DNA of 64,000 nucleotides from the NCBI RefSeq assembly GCF_007827045.1, contig NZ_RPFW01000005.1, forward strand, positions 515,835 to 579,834, written 5' to 3'. Positions 55,924 to 63,448 of this stretch are shown here, in pieces. How positions within the stretch are numbered: the first letter of the stretch is position 1; each line of letters starts with the position of its first letter. Source of the stretch: Trebonia kvetii. Its GTDB lineage: Bacteria > Actinomycetota > Actinomycetes > Streptosporangiales > Streptosporangiaceae. Under the pieces are notes generated by a model. It was not told where the DNA came from, did no database searches, and was given only the letters and a program-made list of their open reading frames with translations. The position numbers and the translations under genes were made by a program.

Positions 55924-57199
55924 CCCGCTGTAAAACCGTGGCGGTAAGTCCCGCCAGCATGGCGAGCATCTTCGGCCAGCCGTCCCGCTGGGCGGCGACG
56001 TTGCCTGCCGGGGTGCCCCCGAGGTTCGCGATGGTCGTCTCACCGGCGGGCTGGTACGGCTGCATGCCCTCGCCGTGACCCGCGCCCTGGTAGACGAAGG
56101 CCTGGTGCCGGTAGGGGTCGTGGACCATGTCCAGCTCCGCGACGATGGCGTTCGCCGACGACGCGGACCCCCAGATCGAGTCCTGGTCGCCCGCGAACGC
56201 GAGGACCGGGCCGCTGACGTGATCCAGGATGAGCGGCCCGGGGTCGACGACCTTGGGGCCGAGTATCCACGCGGCCCGCGCTTGGTTGTCCCCGGCCGCG
56301 TTCACCTCCGATGACGGCGAGTACACGACCGCCCCGTGGAAAAGCTCAGGGAAGTTCTCCGCGAGCAGGAGCGCGGCCTCGCTGCCCCGCGAGTAGCCCA
56401 TCGCGAGGACGTGAGCCGGCTCGACCTGCGGCTGGCTGGCGAGGATCTTCCCGGCCGTCTCGAAGTACTCAAGCGGAATCCCGTCCAGCGCTGACGGCAG
56501 CCCGGGCCAGTCGAAGTAGGCGACGGTCAGTGCCGGGTACCCGTGGGCGGCAAGCAGCGCCGCCCCGTACACCTGGCTCATGCCGCCCTCCGCACCGCCG
56601 AAGACCAGCACCCCGGCGTGGCGCGGGGTTCCGGCCGGCGGCAGGAACAGTTCACCGGCGACCTTGTCCTTGGCGAGGGTCAGCGTCCGGACGGTCTCGC
56701 CCTTCGCCATCCACTGCCTGGTCACGGTGCGGGACGCGAGCTTCGCCCCCGACGAGGAGGTGACGGTCAGGGTGACCGCATAGCCCGGCTGTTGCTGTGG
56801 TGCCGGGGGCGTGAAGTACTGGTCCTGGCTGGCGGGCGCGACCGGGGTCATCGACCAGAACAGCCCCATCCCGTCCTTGCCCTGGTAGGACCCCGACTTC
56901 GGAGCGGTCTTGGCCAGGTCGACGGTCCCGTCCTGGCCTGCGGTGTAGACGGCGGAAGCCCGCCAGGTGCCCTTCTTCACGTCGGTCGCCTGCGCGCTGA
57001 CGGTGACCTGCTCGCCCGCGGACAGTTCGCTGACCCGGACGTCGATGGCCTGGTCCGCCAAGGCGCCGGGCTCGCTGACCTGGATCGCCGCCGGCTTGGC
57101 CGGCGCGCCGCCACCGCAGGCGGCCAGCCCGCCCGTCAGCAGCGCCGCCGCCAGGGCTGCGCGCAGGCCCACTGGTTTCTTGGCGGATTCCGCGACCAC
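55844..57199 (-). CDS. lipoprotein acyl-CoA thioesterase/BAAT-family hydrolase with run-on C terminus
   Basis: 451 residues. The lipobox in LLTGGLAACGGG anchors it outside the membrane. The N-terminal beta domain (IDVRVSELSAGEQVTVSAQATDVKKGTWRASAVYTAGQDG...GLFWSM) and C-terminal hydrolase domain are those of bile-acid-CoA:amino-acid acyltransferase-type thioesterases: Ser in LAMGYSRGSEAALL, Asp in LAFAGDQDSIWG, His in QGAGHGEGMQ. The normal end is near WPKMLAMLAG; the last about 32 residues are basic and read across CGGTTTTACAGC (copy C) antisense into the ferritin-like gene. GTG 57199 is the start. The 57200-57348 gap holds no gene. Confidence 0.85.
   Translation of the reverse strand: MVAESAKKPVGLRAALAAALLTGGLAACGGGAPAKPAAIQVSEPGALADQAIDVRVSELSAGEQVTVSAQATDVKKGTWRASAVYTAGQDGTVDLAKTAPKSGSYQGKDGMGLFWSMTPVAPASQDQYFTPPAPQQQPGYAVTLTVTSSSGAKLASRTVTRQWMAKGETVRTLTLAKDKVAGELFLPPAGTPRHAGVLVFGGAEGGMSQVYGAALLAAHGYPALTVAYFDWPGLPSALDGIPLEYFETAGKILASQPQVEPAHVLAMGYSRGSEAALLLAENFPELFHGAVVYSPSSEVNAAGDNQARAAWILGPKVVDPGPLILDHVSGPVLAFAGDQDSIWGSASSANAIVAELDMVHDPYRHQAFVYQGAGHGEGMQPYQPAGETTIANLGGTPAGNVAAQRDGWPKMLAMLAGLTATVLQRVTRRGAPWVRRKRACRAGHGGQASAG
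55927..55938. repeat. GCTGTAAAACCG repeat, copy C
   Basis: Third identical 12-mer, 4 bp after the ferritin-like stop codon and exactly where the hydrolase frame on the other strand leaves its family homology. Confidence 0.7.
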
Positions 57200-57348
57200 G
57201 GGCTCACGCTAACCGCGAGAGATCCTGATGGTCCAGCCCAATGAAGCCCGAAATATCTTTCGGTGGGCTGCGCAGCAGATCGAAATAGCCGATACCGAAC
57301 GGGTGCGTGGCTTCGCCTGGCACGGGAACCACGCAACCGTTCGGGATG

Positions 57349-58290
57349 TCAGCCCTGCTGCACGTGCACGCGGCGGGACAGCCGTTCCGCGGCGGCGTGA
57401 TACTCCTGCGCGAGCCGGCCGACGACGGCAGCGACTGGCTCAACGGAACGGACCGCTTGCAGGCCCTGGCCCGCCGCCCACAGGTCCTTCCAGCGCGCGG
57501 CGACGTCGGTGGTCGAGTCGTAGACGCGCTCGGCCGGCTTGGCGAGGCTGTCGGGGTCGAGACCGTTCGCGACCAGGCTCGGGCGCAGCCAGGACGCGGG
57601 CGTGCCGGTGATCTCGTCGGTGATGATCAGGTCGTCGGGCCCGTGGTCGACAACCATCTGCTTGTACTCGGGCGACGCCATGCTCTCCTCGGTGGCGAGG
57701 AAGCGGGTGCCCATGTAGACGAGGTCGGCGCCCGCCGCGACCGCGCCGGCCACGCCGGCGCCGTCGGTGATCCCGCCGCCGATCGTTACGATGCCTTCGA
57801 AGAAGTCACGGACGGCCGAGATGAACGCGAACGGCGACATGAAGCCCGTGTGCCCGCCGGCGCCGGCCGAGATGCAGGCCAGTCCGTCGGCGCCGGCCGC
57901 GACGGCCTTCTTCGCCAGCTTGATGTTCACCACATCGGCGATGACAGTGCCGCCGTAGGCCTTGACGGTCTCGATGGCGGGAATGGGGGAGCCGAGGGCG
58001 GTGATGACGACGGCGGGCTGGTACTCCGCCACCAGCCGCAGGTCCTGCGCCAGGCGCGCGTTGGTGCTGTGCGTGACGAGGTTGATCGCCCACGGCGCCG
58101 CGTCCGACCCGGCGAGCTGGTCGCTGATCTTGCCCATCCAGGCGTCCAGGTCGTCGGTGGTGCGGCAGTTCGGCGCGGGGAACGACCCGACGATCCCTGA
58201 CTTGCAGGCGGCGACCACGAGGTCGGGGCCGGAGATGAGGAACATCGGCGCTGCCACGACGCGAAGCCGCAGCCCTGCAAAGGCGGTCAT
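57349..58290 (-). CDS. nitronate monooxygenase / 2-nitropropane dioxygenase family flavoprotein (IpdC-like)
   Basis: 313 residues. RVVAAPMFLISGPDLVVAACKSGIVGSFPAPN is the family opening, GGTVIADVVNIKLAKKAVAAGADGLACISAGAGGHTG binds FMN phosphate, and IGGGITDGAGVAGAVAAGADLVYMGTRFLATEES follows. In mycobacterial sterol ring degradation the IpdC reductase belongs to this family, and nearby CoA-metabolism genes make that role possible. ATG 58290. A 6-bp-arm palindrome 10 bp upstream resembles KstR2-type operators. Confidence 0.88.
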   Translation of the reverse strand: MTAFAGLRLRVVAAPMFLISGPDLVVAACKSGIVGSFPAPNCRTTDDLDAWMGKISDQLAGSDAAPWAINLVTHSTNARLAQDLRLVAEYQPAVVITALGSPIPAIETVKAYGGTVIADVVNIKLAKKAVAAGADGLACISAGAGGHTGFMSPFAFISAVRDFFEGIVTIGGGITDGAGVAGAVAAGADLVYMGTRFLATEESMASPEYKQMVVDHGPDDLIITDEITGTPASWLRPSLVANGLDPDSLAKPAERVYDSTTDVAARWKDLWAAGQGLQAVRSVEPVAAVVGRLAQEYHAAAERLSRRVHVQQG

Positions 58291-58299
58291 TTCAACATT

Positions 58300-58315
58300 C
58301 TAAGCGCTTGCTTAG
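58300..58315. promoter_or_regulatory. KstR2-like palindrome
   Basis: CTAAGC (58300-58305) and GCTTAG (58310-58315) with GCTT between them. The reverse strand reads AGCAAGCGCTTA, near the KstR2 pattern AnCAAGnnCTTGnT. It is between the flavoprotein start and the stop of the NUDIX gene. Confidence 0.45.
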
Positions 58316-59214
58316 TGAATCTGATAGGCCTGCCTGCCGCTGATCACGAGGCGTTGACCTGGGGTGACTTCCGCCAGGTCCGCGATCACGTCGCCCGCTT
58401 GCGCGCCGTGAGTGACCGCGACGATCCGGACCTCGGCCGTTCGCACCGCGAGTGGCGCGTTCCAGCTGTACCGCGGTGCCCCACTGGCCGCCAGTGCCTC
58501 GTCGTCGGCGGCTGACTCCGCCGCCGCGGCCGCGGCCGCCTCGTCAAGCACCAGGACGTAATCCGGGTACCAGCGGGCGAGCAGCTGGCCAGGGACCCCG
58601 TCCGGTGGCGCGGCGATTCCCGAGCTGGCCAGGCCGGACAGGTGCGCGTAGAGCCGCCGGCCGGCATCGGCAGGGGCCGCGTCCGAGTCGTCCGGTGGTC
58701 GCGTTCCCGGGCTGCCGGTGCCGTCCACGAAGACAGTGACCGGCGCCAGCGCCTGGCGCAGCAGCGGCCAGCTGTCCGCGAACCCCGGATGCAGGTCCAG
58801 CCGGCCGACCTCGCCGGCGGGCAACCACACCGCCTCGTCGGCTTCGTAGGAATCGGAGACGACCCGCAGCGGCTCCGCCGCCTGCGCGAGCACCGTGTGG
58901 TACGCCCAGCCGCCGTGCTCGTCGGAGTACATGCCGCGCGGCAGGACCAGCTTCGGGTCGAGCATGCACTCCTCGTCCGCCTCGCGCAGCGCCGCCTCGG
59001 CAGGCGTCTCCTCGCTGTCCATCGCCCCGCCGGGCAGCGCCCAGGTGCCGCCCTGATGGGCCCACCGGGCACGGCGCTGCAGCAGCACCAGGCTCAGCGC
59101 CTGGTCGGTGGGGTGCGGCACGTAAACCAGAATGCCCGCGGCGCCGTACAGGCCCCAGTGCCGGTGCCCCTGCGCGCAGGTCACCCACCCGTTACCGCTT
59201 CTCCCACCCGGCAT
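58312..59214 (-). CDS. NUDIX hydrolase fused to a degenerate NYN/PIN-like domain
   Basis: 300 residues. CAQGHRHWG gives a small zinc-type start; the Nudix box is G63-X5-E69-X7-RE-x-x-EE (GGAMDSEETPAEAALREADEE), lacking the final Gly of the consensus. The C-terminal about 140 residues (VTVFVDGTGSPGTRPPDD...YPDYVLVLDEAAAAAA...VRIVAVTHGAQAGDVIADLAEVTPGQRLVISGRQAYQI) follow the strand order of NYN (PIN-like) nuclease domains, but acidic catalytic residues look partly lost. It would hydrolyse a nucleoside-diphosphate-linked compound. It is followed upstream by a VapBC pair. Confidence 0.82.
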   Translation of the reverse strand: MPGGRSGNGWVTCAQGHRHWGLYGAAGILVYVPHPTDQALSLVLLQRRARWAHQGGTWALPGGAMDSEETPAEAALREADEECMLDPKLVLPRGMYSDEHGGWAYHTVLAQAAEPLRVVSDSYEADEAVWLPAGEVGRLDLHPGFADSWPLLRQALAPVTVFVDGTGSPGTRPPDDSDAAPADAGRRLYAHLSGLASSGIAAPPDGVPGQLLARWYPDYVLVLDEAAAAAAAESAADDEALAASGAPRYSWNAPLAVRTAEVRIVAVTHGAQAGDVIADLAEVTPGQRLVISGRQAYQIH

Positions 59215-59225
59215 AGCTCGTCCGG

Positions 59226-59609
59226 CTAGCGTGAAGCGTCGAGGATGAAGTCGCGCTGCAGGTTCAGCAAGACGTGGTCGGCGGTGAGCAACCGAAGTCC
59301 CGCGCGCGACGCTTGCGCGACGAGGAGGAGGTCGAACGGGTCATGCCTGGTGAGCTCGGGGAAGTCGCGGATCGCCTCGGCGTGCTCGGCGGTAACGCTG
59401 AGCAGCTCCAGGCCCTGCCCGGTGAGCCTCTTGCTCAGGTCGGCGGGGACGGTCAGTTTGCCGAGCATGGTCTTGATGGTCAGCTCCCATATGGTTACCG
59501 CGGACACGTGCACGCCCTGCGCGGAAGTTATGGTCTGCCGTGCCTGCGGCCCTAGCCGTGGGTTGTCATCGAGCAGCCACAGCAGGGCTTGGCTGTCAAG
59601 AAGCAGCAT
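59226..59609 (-). CDS. PIN-domain ribonuclease toxin, VapC type
   Basis: 127 residues. LLLDSQALLWLLDDNPRLG supplies the first acidic residue (Asp-5), AVTIWELTIKTMLGKL the conserved Glu, and TRHDPFDLLLVAQASRAGLRLLTAD the DPFD and the last Asp. These four acids bind Mg for RNA cleavage. It overlaps the antitoxin gene by 14 bp, the usual antitoxin-first operon. The subgroup (LWLLDDNPRLG) matches YefM/Phd-linked PIN toxins. Confidence 0.93.
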   Translation of the reverse strand: MLLLDSQALLWLLDDNPRLGPQARQTITSAQGVHVSAVTIWELTIKTMLGKLTVPADLSKRLTGQGLELLSVTAEHAEAIRDFPELTRHDPFDLLLVAQASRAGLRLLTADHVLLNLQRDFILDASR

Positions 59610-59835
59610 CGCCGTAGAACATCTCCTGGATGTCCGGGTCGATGCCGAACGCGTCGTCCGTATAGGTGATCTCGCCCTTGAGGCCGCCGAACGTCACGGT
59701 CGCCGCCTGGTGGGGCACGAGATCCGCGATGGGAGTGCCAGCCTTGGAGATCACCACGCGCTCCCCGGCCGCAACTTGCTCCAGCAGCCGGGACAGATGC
59801 GTCTTCGCCTCATGGATGTTTACGGTCGTGGTCAT
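59596..59835 (-). CDS. Phd/YefM-family antitoxin
   Basis: 79 residues. TTTVNIHEAKTHLSRLLEQVAAGERVVISKAGTPIADLVPHQAA is the Phd/YefM DNA-binding fold; the disordered C terminus (ITYTDDAFGIDPDIQEMFYGDAAS) should wrap the toxin. The protein neutralises the VapC-type toxin and represses its own operon. A perfect palindrome lies 16 bp upstream of ATG 59835. Confidence 0.93.
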   Translation of the reverse strand: MTTTVNIHEAKTHLSRLLEQVAAGERVVISKAGTPIADLVPHQAATVTFGGLKGEITYTDDAFGIDPDIQEMFYGDAAS

Positions 59836-59850
59836 GACACAAATCTATCA

Positions 59851-59872
59851 ACTAGACTAAACTTAGTCTAGT
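59851..59872. promoter_or_regulatory. toxin-antitoxin autoregulatory operator
   Basis: ACTAGACTAA (59851-59860) and TTAGTCTAGT (59863-59872) are perfect 10-bp arms around AC, in an AT-rich patch upstream of the antitoxin start. It is the expected binding site of the Phd/YefM dimer. Confidence 0.85.
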
Positions 59873-59887
59873 CCTTTCGCCTCACGC

Positions 59888-60811
59888 TCACTCCCGCGCC
59901 AGGCTGGCGAGCAGCGCACGGGTGCGGGCCCTGGACGCCGCCGCGTCGTCGCCGACAGGGAAGGGCGCCGCCCAGACGTCGGTGGCGCCGGCCTCGAACA
60001 GCGCCCGTATCTGAGCGGCAACGCTGTCCTCGTCGCCGACGAGGACGGCTTCGGCGGGCCCGGCGATCCCGCCCTGGGCCAGGATGCGCTGGTAGTTCGG
60101 CAGATGGCCGTATGCCTGGTACAGCCGGGCGCCCTCCGACCTTGCCGCGGCCACGTCGTCGTGCACCGCCACCGGCAGCCCCGCCACGATCCGCGGTGCG
60201 GGCCTGCCGGCGTCGGCGGCGGCCTTGCGGATCAGCGGGGCGACGTGGGTCTCGATCGCGGCGGCGTTGGCCATCCACAAGATCGTCCCCGCCGTATTGG
60301 CGCCGGCCACCCTCAGCAGCCGAGGTCCAAGGGCGCCGGCAAGGACCGGGATCTCCGCCCCGTCCGGCAGCGGCAGCGGTCCGGCGTCGACACGGAATTG
60401 GCTGCCCGCGAAGCTCACCTGCTCACCGCGCAGCAGACCGGTCAGGATCTGCACGTACTCGTCGGTGTGCAGCCCCGGGGTGTCGTATGGCAGGCCGAGC
60501 CGGTCCTCGATGACGACCCGGTGTGAGGGGCCGACGCCGAGGGTGAGCCGGCCGGGAGCGCCGATGGCGGACGCGGTCGCGTTGGCGCGGCTGGCCTGGA
60601 GCACCGGATGACAGGCGTACGTCACCAGGACCGCCGTGCCAAGCTCGATGGCCGAGGTGGCGCGACCGGCCAGGGTCATCGCCGCGAGCGGGTCGCCGGC
60701 GCCGGCCGAGCTCGGGTACCACATGCTGGTGAAACCGTCCGCCTCGGCGCGGCTGGCCTGACTGACGATCCGGTCCGCGGTCGATCCGCCGCCGGTAAGC
60801 CCGATACGCAT
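59888..60811 (-). CDS. LLM-class F420-dependent oxidoreductase
   Basis: 307 residues. MRIGLTGGGSTADRIVSQASRAEADGFTSMWYPS, ELGTAVLVTYACHPVLQASRA, RLTLGVGPSHRVVIEDRLGLPYDTPGLHTDEY and PVLAGALGPRLLRVAGANTAGTILWMAN are luciferase-like F420 oxidoreductase blocks. It resembles the gene at 8618-9535, and both share TILWM and the DEDxVAAQ...GATD end pattern, so they are paralogues. ATG 60811. The substrate is unknown. It is divergent from the CoA transferase. Confidence 0.9.
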   Translation of the reverse strand: MRIGLTGGGSTADRIVSQASRAEADGFTSMWYPSSAGAGDPLAAMTLAGRATSAIELGTAVLVTYACHPVLQASRANATASAIGAPGRLTLGVGPSHRVVIEDRLGLPYDTPGLHTDEYVQILTGLLRGEQVSFAGSQFRVDAGPLPLPDGAEIPVLAGALGPRLLRVAGANTAGTILWMANAAAIETHVAPLIRKAAADAGRPAPRIVAGLPVAVHDDVAAARSEGARLYQAYGHLPNYQRILAQGGIAGPAEAVLVGDEDSVAAQIRALFEAGATDVWAAPFPVGDDAAASRARTRALLASLARE

Positions 60812-60952
60812 TCAGCGCCCTCCTGCCTGGTAACCCAGCCGACACGCGTAGCAGTCGAGCGCGGCTCTCTCCGGAACGTTACCCCGGCAAAACGGCCCTT
60901 AGTGCCACAAGGAGGCTTGCGCGGCGGTCTCGGGGCGGGTAGGTGTTCACTA

Positions 60953-63382
60953 ATGGGACATAGCGGAGGTTTCGTGCCGGGAGCGGAAGAACAGCGCGCA
61001 CTCGCCGGCGTGCGCGTTCTTGACCTCACCGGCAGCGTGGCGGGCGCCGTCGCCGGAATGCTGCTCGCCGACCTCGGCGCCGACGTGGTCAAGGTGCACC
61101 CGCCAGGACCTGTTCCGTTCCCACGCCGGCGTGGCGCGGCGATGTGGGACCGCGGCAAGCGCGCCGTCACGGCCGACCCGTCGAGTGCGGCGGACCTGCA
61201 TGCGCTCGACCGGCTGATCGACGGCGCGGACGTGCTGCTCGTCGGCACCACCGGGCCAGGCATCACCTGCCGCGGCCTCATCGATCGCGGCCGGCGGCCT
61301 GGCGAGCCGTGCTTCTGGGTAGCCATGCCGCCCTACCTGCTCGACGAGACTCCGTGGCCGGGCGGCGAGGAATCGGCGGGCCTGCTGTTCGCCTGGCTCG
61401 GTCACGCGTGGAACCAGTCGTCATACGACGACGTCCCCGTCGACTCCCTGTTCCCGCTCGCGCTTTACATGCAGGGCATCTGGGCCGCGATCGTCGCGGT
61501 CGCGCTGCTGGCCGGGCGCCAGCGCGGCCTTGCCCTTGCCCCGCTCGCGGTGGCGGGCGGGGCGCATGGCGCGCAGCTGGTCTCGCCAGGCAACTTCGCC
61601 GCGGGCCGCGACGATCCGCACGTCCACCGGCCGGGAGGTCCGGGCGGGGCGCTGCCGAACTACCGGACCTATCGCTGCGGCGACGGCCAGTGGCTGTTTC
61701 TCGCGGCGTTCAGCAACGCCTTCATCGAGCGCGGGCTGACCGCCGTCGGCGCCGGATGGATATTCGTCGATCCGCGCGTGGGCGGAGACCCAGGGAACCT
61801 GCGGCTTGGGAAGAACCTGACCTGGGTCGCCCGCGAGCTTGAGAAGGTATTCGCGACCCGGCCGCGGGCCGAGTGGCTTGCACTGCTTGAGGCGGCGGAC
61901 TGTCCCGCGGCGCCGGTTGACGAGATCGGCACGTGGCTGGACCACGAGCAGGTCAGAGCGCTCGGACTGCGCCTGGAAGCGGTCAGCGACGCGGGCCAGC
62001 GGGTCGTGATGCCGGGCCCGCTCATCGACCTGTCGCTGACGCCGGTCAGCATCAGCGGGCCGGCCGCCACTTCCTGGCCGGGCATCACCGAGCTGCCACC
62101 GCTGTGGTCCGCGGCGCGGACGCCGGCCCGGCACCAGCCCGACGGCGGCCAACGCGACAGCGGCCAGCTCGACGGTGGCCGGCCATCGCCCGCGCGGCGT
62201 GAGCCGGACCCTCAGCCGCCGCTATCTGGCCTTCGCGTGCTCGACCTCGGCACGATCATCGCCGGCCCGTACGTCGGGACGCTGCTTGCCGATCTCGGCG
62301 CGGACGTCATCAAGATCGAGCGGCCGCCGTCCGGCGATGAGTTCCGGGTGGCGCACGGCGGCCGCGGCGGTTCCAGCTTCGAGGTGTACAACCGCGACCA
62401 GCGCAGCGCGCTGCTTAACCTGTCCGGTGCGGACGACCGGCTGGTGTTCGACCGTCTCGTCGGCTCGGCGGACGTCGTCGTGGACAACTACCGCGCCGGC
62501 GTGGCCGGCCGCCTCGGCATCACGCACGACCGGCTGGCCGCCATCAACCCCGCGGTGGTCACCGTGTCGATCAGCGCCTTCGGCGAGACGGGCCCGCTCG
62601 GCCGCCGGCCGGGATTCGACCCGGTCATCCAGGCGATGAGCGGCATCATGCGTGCTCAGGGCGGGCCGGACCAGGCCGACAGCCCCGCGTTCCTGACCGT
62701 CCCCATCAACGACGTGATCGCCGCGGGCCTCGCGACGCTCGGCGCGTGTGCCGCGCTGCTGGCCCGTGCCCGCCTCGGCCGCGGACAGCACATCGGAGTC
62801 ACGCTGTCCGCCGCGTCCTGCCTGCTCCAGTCCGAGTTCCTGACTCAGACCGGGCTCCCGGCCGAGTCCGGGCTCCCGGCCGAGTCCGGGTTCCCGGCGC
62901 CCGACGGGAGCAGCGCCCAGCCGACGGGCGGCAGGGACTTCGCCGGGCCAGGCCCGCTCGACCGGCTCTACCAGGCCGCCGACGGCTGGGTCAGGCTCGC
63001 TGCCGTGCCGGGACAGCTCCCCGCGCTGGCGGCCGCGGGGCTGGCCCCGGCAGCTGGCCAGGCACAGTCCGGCGACGAGGCGCTGGCAGCCGGAATTTCC
63101 GCGATGCTCGCGGACCGCCCGGCGGCCGAGGTGATCGCCCGCGCCCACGCGGCAGGCATTCCCGCCGTCCGCGCCCGTAAGGCGCAAGAGCTAACCGCCG
63201 ACGCGCAGCTCATTCGCCATGGCCTGCTGACCGTCATCGACCGCGACGATCGCGGCGTCACCTGGGTCGGCCCCGGGCGCTGGCTGGAGATGCCCGGCCT
63301 GGCTTCCTCCCGGCCCGGCGATGCTCCCCAGGCCGGCGAGCACACCGAGACGATCCGCCGCGAGGCCGGCCTCGGCTCCTGA
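60953..63382 (+). CDS. double-domain CaiB/BaiF (type III) CoA-transferase
   Basis: 809 residues containing two CaiB/BaiF units in tandem. Unit 1 opens LAGVRVLDLTGSVAGAVAGMLLADLGADVVKVHPP; unit 2 opens LSGLRVLDLGTIIAGPYVGTLLADLGADVIKIERP near residue 435. Each is followed by the family NL/LN...D blocks (KRAVTADPSS and RSALLNLSG). Type III CoA transferases move CoA between acyl groups and usually dimerise through interlocked single units, so this is a single-chain version. A Gly/Pro/Ser repeat (AESGLPAESGLPAESGF) interrupts unit 2. ATG 60953 or GTG 60974 (GGAGG four bases upstream) could start it. Confidence 0.88.
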   Translation: MGHSGGFVPGAEEQRALAGVRVLDLTGSVAGAVAGMLLADLGADVVKVHPPGPVPFPRRRGAAMWDRGKRAVTADPSSAADLHALDRLIDGADVLLVGTTGPGITCRGLIDRGRRPGEPCFWVAMPPYLLDETPWPGGEESAGLLFAWLGHAWNQSSYDDVPVDSLFPLALYMQGIWAAIVAVALLAGRQRGLALAPLAVAGGAHGAQLVSPGNFAAGRDDPHVHRPGGPGGALPNYRTYRCGDGQWLFLAAFSNAFIERGLTAVGAGWIFVDPRVGGDPGNLRLGKNLTWVARELEKVFATRPRAEWLALLEAADCPAAPVDEIGTWLDHEQVRALGLRLEAVSDAGQRVVMPGPLIDLSLTPVSISGPAATSWPGITELPPLWSAARTPARHQPDGGQRDSGQLDGGRPSPARREPDPQPPLSGLRVLDLGTIIAGPYVGTLLADLGADVIKIERPPSGDEFRVAHGGRGGSSFEVYNRDQRSALLNLSGADDRLVFDRLVGSADVVVDNYRAGVAGRLGITHDRLAAINPAVVTVSISAFGETGPLGRRPGFDPVIQAMSGIMRAQGGPDQADSPAFLTVPINDVIAAGLATLGACAALLARARLGRGQHIGVTLSAASCLLQSEFLTQTGLPAESGLPAESGFPAPDGSSAQPTGGRDFAGPGPLDRLYQAADGWVRLAAVPGQLPALAAAGLAPAAGQAQSGDEALAAGISAMLADRPAAEVIARAHAAGIPAVRARKAQELTADAQLIRHGLLTVIDRDDRGVTWVGPGRWLEMPGLASSRPGDAPQAGEHTETIRREAGLGS

Positions 63383-63448
63383 GCATTGACGTTCACCGCC
63401 GCACGCGGGAGCCTGGTACGGGGGCGGGTGCATGGTGAGGGAGGCATC

